In this document: piece after piece, positions 53,447-62,500 of the stretch
How positions within the stretch are numbered: the stretch's first letter is position 1
Layout: every line of letters starts with the position of its first letter
Source: Tubiluchus corallicola
Taxonomy: Eukaryota; Priapulida; Priapulimorpha; Priapulimorphida; Tubiluchidae
Direction of reading: 5' to 3'
DNA length: 64,000 bases
Assembly: GCA_030141605.1 (NCBI GenBank)
Contig: JAQGDQ010002399.1
Location: forward strand, 1 to 64,000
Made by a program: the position numbers and the translations under genes
The notes under the pieces: generated by a model
Databases searched by the model: none
Told to the model about the DNA's origin: nothing
What the model saw: the letters and a program-made list of their open reading frames with translations, nothing else

Positions 53447-54703
53447 ATGCACATAAATATAAGAAAAATAGTTAGATTAAGAATAGATTGGATAAAAACA
53501 ATAATCAAAATTAGTTTATTTCTAATGCTCCTACTGCCTTTCTTAGCTTTCGCACAAGAGGAGAACAAAGATATTACCCAGCAAGTAAACTATTTTATTG
53601 GAACGCAAACTATAGGACCTAAATATCAATTCACAGAGGACGACAATTTATTAGAAACTGCCAAAGGAATACGTGAAATGGGGTCTAACCTTCTAAAATT
53701 TTCTCTATCTAAGAACTATTTCAAAAAATACAACCTCTCCAAAGACAATAGTATACAGTCTTTAAAAGACTTAGCAGAAAAACAAACATCTATAAAAAAG
53801 GTATTTGAAATGGATTTTAAATATTACCTTATGTGGGCTTATGGTTTCTCAAAAGTAGATAGAAAGAACGGATTATCTTCATCCGAAAAAAAAGAACTAT
53901 ATAAGGAAATGTATGACTTTGCTGCCTATTTACTGAAAACTTATAGTGGCACAAACAAAACCTTTTTCATTGGACACTGGGAAGGAGATTGGCATCTATA
54001 CCCTAACTTTAAAAAAGATATACCCCCTACTAAAACTTTACTGGGAGGTATGACAGAGTGGTTGAACATACGCCAAAAAGCCATTGATGATGCCAAGAAA
54101 AAAATAAAACATACAGATGTAGAAATCTACCACTACACGGAAGTAAACCTGTTGAAAAAATCTATGGAAGGAGGAATTACTCTTACCAACAATGTATTAC
54201 CCAAAACAAAAGTAGATTTTGTGTCCTATTCTTCCTACGACATTACTAAAAAGAACACAGACCAACCCGAGATAATGAAAAGAAACCTTAAAAAGGCTTT
54301 AAACTATATAGAAAAAAAACTGCCAAAGAAAAAAGGACTACCCTTCAAAAAAAGAGTATGGATAGGAGAATATGGATATGGAATAAAAAACAACACACCT
54401 CAACAACAAAACCAACAAAGTATAGAAGTGATGAAAGCTGCGATAGAATGGGGATGCCCTTTTGTGCTATACTGGGAATTTTACAACAACGAAATAGAAA
54501 AAGACGGTTCACACAGAGGAATGTGGCTAATAAACGATAAAAACGAAAAACAACCTATATACCACACCCATAAAAACTTTTACCAGCAAATGAAAGAAAG
54601 AACAAAAGAATACTACCAAGAAACCCAACAGCTACCTAAACCCAAAAAAATACAAAAAGATGCCTTACAAGTATTAGAAAGATTAACAGATAAAGAGAGA
54701 TGA
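53447..54703 (+). CDS. Putative secreted TIM-barrel glycoside hydrolase of unassigned family (paralogue 1)
   Basis: The protein has 418 residues with a hydrophobic signal segment (about 17-36). No known family is recognised with certainty. Motifs in order are FIGTQTIGPKYQFT, MGSNLLKFSL, FFIGHWEGDWHL (Glu179), WLNIRQKAIDDAK, YHYTEVNLL (Glu232), VDFVSYSSYD, RVWIGEYGYG (Glu308) and VLYWEFYNNE. Alternation of strand-ending motifs fits a clan-A (beta/alpha)8 barrel, with Glu179 as acid/base and Glu308 as nucleophile; this is inference. The paralogue at 58114-59373 keeps all of them. The gene lies between a sulfatase and the Fn3/beta-helix lipoprotein, which overlaps it by 4 bases. Confidence 0.62.
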   Translation: MHINIRKIVRLRIDWIKTIIKISLFLMLLLPFLAFAQEENKDITQQVNYFIGTQTIGPKYQFTEDDNLLETAKGIREMGSNLLKFSLSKNYFKKYNLSKDNSIQSLKDLAEKQTSIKKVFEMDFKYYLMWAYGFSKVDRKNGLSSSEKKELYKEMYDFAAYLLKTYSGTNKTFFIGHWEGDWHLYPNFKKDIPPTKTLLGGMTEWLNIRQKAIDDAKKKIKHTDVEIYHYTEVNLLKKSMEGGITLTNNVLPKTKVDFVSYSSYDITKKNTDQPEIMKRNLKKALNYIEKKLPKKKGLPFKKRVWIGEYGYGIKNNTPQQQNQQSIEVMKAAIEWGCPFVLYWEFYNNEIEKDGSHRGMWLINDKNEKQPIYHTHKNFYQQMKERTKEYYQETQQLPKPKKIQKDALQVLERLTDKER

Positions 54704-56601
54704 AGAAAATAATATTTAAAAGTTTTGCAGCAATAATGTTTATCATTTTCTTCCTACAATGTGAGAAAAAAGATGACATACAAACTGAAAAAACCGTAGA
54801 AGGAGGTATATATAACCTAAATACTGAGAAGAGAGAAAGCTCTGAAGATACCGTAATCCTAACTTGGGAGGTAAGCAAAGAAGGTGTTTTCTTCTCGCTC
54901 CTTATCAACGAAGAAGAAACACGCTTCAATACCACAGCTTTTGAAATAACAGACACTATTTTTAATAGCACCATACAAGATAGTGTTTACCTATGTAGTA
55001 AAGACGTTCAAGTAAGCAACAAGGTAGGAAAATACCTTTTTGAACTTTCTACTTACGATGGTGAAGGAACTCTTATGAGAGAAAAAGGCACAGATACCCT
55101 CTATCTTAGAGATATTTACCCACCAGCACCAATAGAAAATCTCACGGCTAATATGATAGACGAAATTGACTATATAGTAGAATTAAAGTGGGAAAATCCA
55201 TTAGACAACGATTTAGATTCTTTAAGAATTCAATATGGAGATGAAAATTCTGATAATATTACAAAGTTAGTGCACAAAACCATTACTTCCACAAACATAC
55301 AACTAATAAACCCTCTCATAGGAGTTAAATACACTTTTCAAGTATTTCCTCAAGACACTGCTGGTAATATAACTCCTACTTCCCCTGAAGCTTCTGTCGT
55401 AATTAGAGACGTTGTGCCACCCGGTGAAGTTACTGGTTTTACGGCTACTCAAAATACAAATTACCTATCTGCCTTTATGCTGGATTGGACACCCCCAACA
55501 GATGCAGATTTAGACTCTTTCTTAATCACCTATTCAGGCGAAGGAGTGCTTACTGAAAATAAGAAAATAAGCAAAAACGAAGAGCTACCTTACCCTATTG
55601 TCATTCCCCAAATAAGTACCATAAACAACATTGATTTTACTGTAAAAGCCATAGATGCTAGTGGTAATGAATCAGAAGGGGTTACAACGAATGCAAATGT
55701 TGATGAAACTATTATTTTTGTAAATAATGCCACGGAGTTAGACGCTGCTTTACTTACAGGAGGCAATGTATTCCTTACTGCTGATATTGATATTACAACA
55801 GTGAATAATGGTATTGGGCTAACTAACAAAGATATTACCGATAAAGATATAACACTTACAGTGTATGGGCAGGGGCATACAATTAACTCTTCTACAGACG
55901 ATAATAACGACACTTATTTATTAAGGGCTAGAACTTCGAATGACTCACATTCTATACACATAACATTTATACGAACTATTTTTAAAGATTTCAGAAGTAG
56001 TATAACTTTAAGTTCTACGGATGGTGGTGGTGCGTTAATGGGAGTTGGGGGAGCTGATTTTGGATTAAGTACAGATGCAGATGTCTCCTTAACCCTTTAT
56101 AATTGTCTGTTAAGCAATATTGTAGCCACTAGCTCAGCTGGAGGAAGCAACCTTATCACTGCGTTTGCCAGTGCAGAACTTTATATTTACAATACAACTC
56201 TTGTTCAACTTGAAAACTGTGGTGCTGCCAACAAAGGTGCCGTTATAAAAGGAGGTGCCTCTACAGGGATAAATAGAATGTTTGTTTATAATTCGATAGG
56301 CTTTTTTAAGAGAACAGGCCAGAATGCTGGTGATATGGTAAGGCTAAATACTTGGAATATCAATTCAGTCCCCACAGACAATAACTTTCGTGCCAATATG
56401 GTAGACTACGATAATGAAGATTACACACCAAAAGACGGAGCTGCAAATTTGGTAGATGAAGGAAATATAGAATACAAACCTTCTTTTATGCAAGGGGTAG
56501 GGTTGGAGTACGACATAGACATACTTGGCAATCCTAGAGTTAAAAATGGAGGTAAGGGAAACAATATAGACCTTGGTGCCATAGAGCGGCAGGGGCTATA
56601 A
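54700..56601 (+). CDS. Surface lipoprotein with Fn3 domains and C-terminal beta-helix (choice-of-anchor Q type)
   Basis: The protein has 633 residues. Lipobox Cys21 (FFLQC). Residues about 130-235 and 236-325 are two Fn3 domains (PPAPIENLTANMIDEIDYIVELKW and PPGEVTGFTATQN...MLDWTPPTDADLDSF). From about 335 there is a parallel beta-helix (VNNATELDAALLTGGNVFLTADIDIT, TIFKDFRSSITL, LTLYNCLLSNIV, LYIYNTTLVQLENC) that ends in DIDILGNPRVKNGGKGN and IDLGAIE, the choice-of-anchor Q ending. The start ATG overlaps the stop of the previous gene (ATGA). By position it may be the surface glycan-binding protein of the PUL or a polysaccharide lyase-like helix; no catalytic residues are recognised. Confidence 0.72.
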   Translation: MKKIIFKSFAAIMFIIFFLQCEKKDDIQTEKTVEGGIYNLNTEKRESSEDTVILTWEVSKEGVFFSLLINEEETRFNTTAFEITDTIFNSTIQDSVYLCSKDVQVSNKVGKYLFELSTYDGEGTLMREKGTDTLYLRDIYPPAPIENLTANMIDEIDYIVELKWENPLDNDLDSLRIQYGDENSDNITKLVHKTITSTNIQLINPLIGVKYTFQVFPQDTAGNITPTSPEASVVIRDVVPPGEVTGFTATQNTNYLSAFMLDWTPPTDADLDSFLITYSGEGVLTENKKISKNEELPYPIVIPQISTINNIDFTVKAIDASGNESEGVTTNANVDETIIFVNNATELDAALLTGGNVFLTADIDITTVNNGIGLTNKDITDKDITLTVYGQGHTINSSTDDNNDTYLLRARTSNDSHSIHITFIRTIFKDFRSSITLSSTDGGGALMGVGGADFGLSTDADVSLTLYNCLLSNIVATSSAGGSNLITAFASAELYIYNTTLVQLENCGAANKGAVIKGGASTGINRMFVYNSIGFFKRTGQNAGDMVRLNTWNINSVPTDNNFRANMVDYDNEDYTPKDGAANLVDEGNIEYKPSFMQGVGLEYDIDILGNPRVKNGGKGNNIDLGAIERQGL

Positions 56602-56632
56602 AGAAAAGTAATTAAACAATAGTTTGAAACAA

Positions 56633-58096
56633 ATGAAGAAATTTTTTTTACTCGCACTCATTATCTTACTAGTACTTAATTGTCAGCAAAAACAAGAAGC
56701 CAAGCGTCCTAACTTCTTGTTTATTCTTTTAGACGATTTACCTTATGATGCAATGGAAGATGTGGGACGTTATCCCTTCTTACAAACCCCTCATATATCT
56801 AAATTAAAAGATGAAGGAGTAAACTACTCTAATAGCTTTTGCACAATGTCCATTTGCTCTCCTTCTCGCGGAAGTTTTCTTACAGGTGTATATCCCCACT
56901 TGCACGGAGTAAATCAAAATAGCCACAAGGTAGATCCCGACTGGGAAACATACAAGCCTTATTCTCAACTACTGCAAAAGTCAGGTTACCACACCGCTAT
57001 GGTAGGAAAGATACATATGGCTCATAAAAAAGGCAGAGAACATATTCGTCCTGGGTTTGACTATTGGCTAAGTTTTCAAGGACAGGGGGATTACTTTGAC
57101 CCCATACTCAATGAAAATGGGAGAGAATATCAAACAAAAGGATATATTACAGATATACTTACAGATTCTGCTGTTCATTGGTTAGAAAACAAATGGGATA
57201 GAAACAAACCATTTAGCCTTTGTTTATGGCACAAAGCTGTTCACGAGCCTTTTGAAGAACCTCCTAGACACAAAGACCTATACCGAGATGAGCCATTGCC
57301 TGAACCACCTTATGGAACTGCTTACGAAACCTTTGCAGGAAAACCAGAATGGCAGCGAATCAAATGGATGGACTCCGATTGGAAATCCTATGTCCCTGTG
57401 GACTCTATTACTCCCAGACCTTGGGGCTATAAGTACGATTTTTATATGGCTTTATTGAGAACGTCTAAAGCTGCTGATGAATCAGTGGGGAAAATGATGC
57501 AAACATTGAAAGAAATAGGAGTATTGGAAAATACTGTTGTTATATTTGCTGCTGACAATGGTTATTTTATGGGGGAACATAACTATTGGGACAAACGTAT
57601 TGCCTACGAACCTTCTATGCGAATCCCTCTTATCATACGCTACCCCGAAAGCATTCAGAAGGAAAAAAACATAAATAAAATGGTGCTAAACATAGATGTT
57701 ATGCCTACTATTTTAGACTTAGCAAAGGTTGAAATTCCTGAATATGTGCAAGGAGAGTCTTTGTTGCATTTATTCAATCCACAAGGAAAAGAAAAATGGA
57801 GAAAATCCATTCTTTTTGAATATTATGTGGATGATGCATATCCCTATGCAGGCCCCAATATGATAGCAGTAAGAACAGACAAGTACAAATATGTAGATGC
57901 TTTCTTAGAAAATGATATAAACGAACTTTACGACCTGCAAAAAGACCCAGGAGAAATGAAAAACCTTATCAATGTTGAAGAATACAAAGGAGTGCTAAAA
58001 GATATGAAAGAAGAGGCCGAAAGCCTGAAAAAGAAGTATAAATACAATCCTGATAGAGACTGGTGGATGAGAAAGTCATTAGGTAAAAAAGAATAA
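56633..58096 (+). CDS. Sulfatase lipoprotein, S1 family (second)
   Basis: The protein has 487 residues from the ATG of MKKFFLL; the TTG at 56624 is not needed. The N-terminus is a lipoprotein signal with Cys17 (LLVLNC). The core has NFLFILLDDLPYD (metal Asp pair), the formylglycine motif Cys75-S-P-S-Arg79 (CSPSRGSFLTG), GKIHMAHKKG, LWHKAVHEPF and FAADNGYFMGEHNYWDKR. The end EYYVDDAYPYAGPNMIAVRTDKYKYV is like iduronate-2-sulfatase or mucin-type sulfatases. The different N-terminus and motif context from the first sulfatase suggest a different position of sulfate on the same glycan. Confidence 0.9.
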   Translation: MKKFFLLALIILLVLNCQQKQEAKRPNFLFILLDDLPYDAMEDVGRYPFLQTPHISKLKDEGVNYSNSFCTMSICSPSRGSFLTGVYPHLHGVNQNSHKVDPDWETYKPYSQLLQKSGYHTAMVGKIHMAHKKGREHIRPGFDYWLSFQGQGDYFDPILNENGREYQTKGYITDILTDSAVHWLENKWDRNKPFSLCLWHKAVHEPFEEPPRHKDLYRDEPLPEPPYGTAYETFAGKPEWQRIKWMDSDWKSYVPVDSITPRPWGYKYDFYMALLRTSKAADESVGKMMQTLKEIGVLENTVVIFAADNGYFMGEHNYWDKRIAYEPSMRIPLIIRYPESIQKEKNINKMVLNIDVMPTILDLAKVEIPEYVQGESLLHLFNPQGKEKWRKSILFEYYVDDAYPYAGPNMIAVRTDKYKYVDAFLENDINELYDLQKDPGEMKNLINVEEYKGVLKDMKEEAESLKKKYKYNPDRDWWMRKSLGKKE

Positions 58097-58113
58097 TAAT
58101 TTTAAAGAAAACT

Positions 58114-59373
58114 ATGAAATTAATACAAACTGGCTCTTTTTTTACTTTTACAACTACTTTACTATTAATGCTAAGTCATTGTAACAATGTAGAGAATAAG
58201 GACATTGAAAACTACAACTACATAATAGGCACACAAACAGTAGGTCCTAAATATAAATTTACAGACGAAACCTATCTGGTAGAGACTGCACAAGAGATAA
58301 AAGAAATGGGTTCTAACCTAATGAAGTTCTCTATGAACCCTCGTTATTGTACAGAAAACTACAACCTTCCCCGCAATGAAAATGTTAATTCATTAACTAC
58401 TCTTGCTCAATATGAACCTTCTGTAAATAAGGTTTTAAATATGGATTTTACTTATTACATGATATGGGCTTACTCTTTTTCTCAATACACACCAGAAGTT
58501 GAAGGAGAAAAGAAAGATGAAAACCAAATTAAGTTTATTGGAGGATTTTCTGATGAATATGTCGAAAAGGAATACAAAGAGATGTATGAATTTACCAAAT
58601 ATTTACTCACTGAATTTAACCGTTCAGAAAAATACTTCTTTCTTGGACACTGGGAAGGAGACTGGCACTTACGCTGGTATGAGGATAAAACAAAAGAGCC
58701 AGACAGTGCGACCGTAGAAGGAATGATAAAATGGCTACAAATAAGGCAAAAGGCTATTGACGATGCCAAAAAAGATGTTCCTCACGAAAAAGTATGGATA
58801 TACCATTATTCGGAAATAAATTTAGTAAAAAGATGGGATGTATATAAAGGAGATAAACTTTCTGTGATAAACAATGTATTACCTTATGTGCCTATTGATT
58901 TTGTTTCTTATTCTGCCTACGATGCAACCAACCCGTTTACGACCTATACAAGTTTAAATAAAAATTTGATAGAAGCTCTAAATTTTATAGAGTCGAAATT
59001 GAAACCTAAAAAAGGACTGCCTTTCAAGAAAAGAGTATGGATAGGAGAATATGGTGTGCCGCATAAATCAGCAGGGGAGGAAAAACAAAATGAGCAGGCA
59101 AAATGGGTAATTCAAACGGGCTTAGAATGGGGAGTTCCTTTTATTCTCTACTGGGCAATGTATAACAACGAAATAGATGAAAAGGGAGAGCAAATAGGCT
59201 TTTGGATGATAGACAATAATGGACAGAAACAAAAGGTGTATAAAACACATCAAAACTTCTATTACTCAGCAAAAGAATATGTAAATAAATACTTACAAGA
59301 GAACAAGAAAACTCCAACAGAAGAAGAATTTAGAAAAGAGGCAATAAGCATAATTAGAGAATTGTCAGAATGA
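58114..59373 (+). CDS. Putative TIM-barrel glycoside hydrolase lipoprotein of unassigned family (paralogue 2)
   Basis: The protein has 419 residues with a lipobox at Cys23 (MLSHC). It is about half identical by eye to the 53447 protein, with the same blocks: IIGTQTVGPKYKFT, MGSNLMKFSM, YFFLGHWEGDWHL (Glu181), WLQIRQKAIDDAK, YHYSEINLV, IDFVSYSAYD, GLPFKKRVWIGEYG (Glu312), ILYWAMYNNEID. Conservation of the Glu residues against a divergent background supports an active enzyme. The lipid anchor suggests this copy works at the cell surface and the other in the periplasm. It is the last gene of the PUL, 17 bases after the second sulfatase. Confidence 0.62.
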   Translation: MKLIQTGSFFTFTTTLLLMLSHCNNVENKDIENYNYIIGTQTVGPKYKFTDETYLVETAQEIKEMGSNLMKFSMNPRYCTENYNLPRNENVNSLTTLAQYEPSVNKVLNMDFTYYMIWAYSFSQYTPEVEGEKKDENQIKFIGGFSDEYVEKEYKEMYEFTKYLLTEFNRSEKYFFLGHWEGDWHLRWYEDKTKEPDSATVEGMIKWLQIRQKAIDDAKKDVPHEKVWIYHYSEINLVKRWDVYKGDKLSVINNVLPYVPIDFVSYSAYDATNPFTTYTSLNKNLIEALNFIESKLKPKKGLPFKKRVWIGEYGVPHKSAGEEKQNEQAKWVIQTGLEWGVPFILYWAMYNNEIDEKGEQIGFWMIDNNGQKQKVYKTHQNFYYSAKEYVNKYLQENKKTPTEEEFRKEAISIIRELSE

Positions 59374-59583
59374 TGAAATAAGAATTAACTCCCATTTCAA
59401 GAGCTTTTCATTGTTATTTCAACAGACTGACACATTGCATCAAATACCTTTGTACAATAATCTATTAACTAAAAAACGGATAGTACAAAAATGCTAATCT
59501 ACTCATTTGTTTGCTCACCATAAACAGAACAAAATCTTAAATAAGTTTCTTTACATCTTGTTTCTCAAAGTTTTAGTATCTTT

Positions 59584-62500
59584 TTACTTTATATATATCC
59601 TTTTTATTGTAGGTGTTCCATCTTGTGTGTTGAGTTGAAATAGATATATACCTTGTGGATAGCTTTCCAAGTTAATAGTCTCCAACTTTCGTCTTAAAGT
59701 TTGCTGTGCATATATCTTGCCTTTTAAGTCTATAATAACTAACTGAATCTCTTCACCACCTTTATTTTCTACATTGATGTATTCATTTGCAGGGTTTGGA
59801 TAGAGGATAATATTTTCTAATATATATTTATTAGCGCTGGTTATTCTATCTTTACCATAACCCTTGATTAAGATATATTCATCAGAGCCGCTATTGATAG
59901 CATTAGAACTTATTGTTACAAAGCCACTATACAATTTTGCTTCTGTGGGAGAAAAATATATTTCCACAGTGTCTGATGTGTTTGGGCTTATAGTTCCTGA
60001 ATTCCAACTTATTGTGTACTCGCCTCCATCTGGCAAAGCAATGTTGTCTATAATTAAATCTAATTCTCCTCTGTTGTGAATAAGCAATTTAAGAGTGTCT
60101 TGGTCTTCTAATAACACTTCTTCAAAGTCGAGTTCTTTTTCCCCGTTCTCTCCTGAAAGCTCTATTTCTGCTGTTTGCAGATAACCAGCCCCTGACAAGA
60201 AAATAGTATCAAGAGGGGAATAAGCATTAGAATAGATTATTAAGGTATCTGCGTAAGTTTCTACATCAACAGGTTCGAAATGAACAGAAATAGCAACTGT
60301 ATCTCCTGCAAGTATCGATTCGGGTACATCAGATACAGTAAATACTGAAGAAGAGGTAGTAATAGACTTTATTGCTACACTCGCTGTGCCTGTGTTAATT
60401 AAATTGGTTAAAATAGTTTTAGCATCTTCTCCTATTGCATAATTGCCAAAGTCAAGAGCATTATTTTGCAATGTTAGTTCTCTATCAACGTCTTGGATAT
60501 GAATGATAAGTTCTAACGTAGACATACTATTTCCATCAGTTACAGACAGTTGCACAGTATCACTTACTATATCTAAGTTTTCACCTGTGTGATTGTATAC
60601 AATAAGACTGTCGTAAATATCTTTTTGGGAGAATTCATCACCAAGAACAAGTACCGTACCAGTTGCAATATCATCTCCTTTGTTAGCAAGCAACACTAAG
60701 TCGCCTATTTTAGGAGTATCATCAACAATAAATTTAATATTTGCAGTATCAGTATCAGGGTCGGTTGCTTCCAAAATGGCACTACTTACTACAGTATCTC
60801 CTTGAGGATTTACTTTTAGCAACTCATTTTTCTCAATTACAGGTGCATCATCTATCAAAATAATATTTATAAACAAAGTATCTTGTATAGTGTCTATTTC
60901 TGTATCTGGTAAGTTGTGTGCAATATCTGTTATGGTATATACAATAGTATCTGCCTGTCTGAATTGGTTACTATCGTGTTGAAATATAACTAATCCATTG
61001 TTTATATCCGCTTGCGTGAAACTTGTTATTTCGTCCCCGTTGTCATCTTTAATATACCCGTGAGGCATTTTATCTATGGTATAGGTTAGCTCATTAGGTG
61101 GATTATCGGCGCTGCGGTATTCCAGAGAATCTTTGAAGTAGAAGTATTCTCGTTCTTCTATATTTAATACACGTTTTGTCACTTCTATGATAGGATAATT
61201 GATAGGAGAAATATCTACGTAGAATGAAAATAAACTGTCTTCACCGCTTTCGTTTTTAGCTCTATTGCCTTCGTTATCTTCTAAATAAAAAGTAAAGAAG
61301 TTTACAGTACCCGAATTATCCATAGTATCGTGAGCATAAGTAACTAAATTGTCATCTATATCTTTTTGTATAAAAGAGTTGTTCTGTGCATCTAATGTAT
61401 CTCCATCTACTATTAAATCTGCATAAACCGGAAGAGTTTCTAAAACAAAGCTTATATTATTATCCTCTCCATCAAAATCTGTTGCTTGCAATAAAGTATT
61501 GTTTATTAAACTATTCTGTCCCTTGTCAATTCTAAGAGTATCGTTAGCTATTAGCTCTGGGCGATGCTTAATACCAATAAAAAGAGTATCCTCTATTACC
61601 CCTACACTATCCCCAAAATTATCCTTATCTATCACATAGAAGAAAACACTATCTTCCAACGTATTAGAATCATCGTGACGATAATAAACGAAGTTATTAT
61701 TAATATCAGCTTGTGTAAACCTGTCAGATGCACCTAAAATATTTCCATTTACTATAAATTCCCCATTCAAAGGAGGGGTAGTAACTACATACTCCAAATA
61801 CGATAGGTCGGTAATATTTGCATCCGAGTATTCTAAGGAGTCTTGGTTTATCAGCACATAACTTCCTTTGTATACAAATATGTCTTTCTTTGTTTCTCTT
61901 TTCAAAAGTCCATCAATATTTATATGAAAAGTAAATACAGTATCAGTCAGACCATCTATTTTCTTAGCAACATTATTTTCCTCATCCACTATCTTAAAAG
62001 TGAAATTATCAGTAACTTCTTCCGAATTCTCATCGTGAACATAACGAACTAAACCATTGGCAATATCCCCCTGCAAGAAAGATTCGCCTTGTGAGGTTAA
62101 TGTATTTCCATCTACTATAAGGTGTCCAGAAGTAGGAAGAGTCTCTAAAACAAAGCTTATACTATTATCATCTCCATCAAGATCTGTTGCCTGCAAAGAA
62201 GCATCAGTCAATACACTATCTTTTCCTTCTGGTATTTTAAGAGTGTCGTTGGTTATTAGCTCTGGATAATGCTTAATACCAATAAAAAGAGTATCCTCTA
62301 TTACCCCTACACTATCCCCAAAATTATCCTTATCTATCACATAGAAGAAAACACTATCTTCCAACGTATTAGAATCATCGTGAAGATAATAAACAAAGTT
62401 ATTATTAATATCTTCTTGTGTAAACCTACCAGATGCACCTAAAATATTTCCATTTACTATAAATTCCCCATTCAAAGGAGGGGTAGTAACTACATACTCC

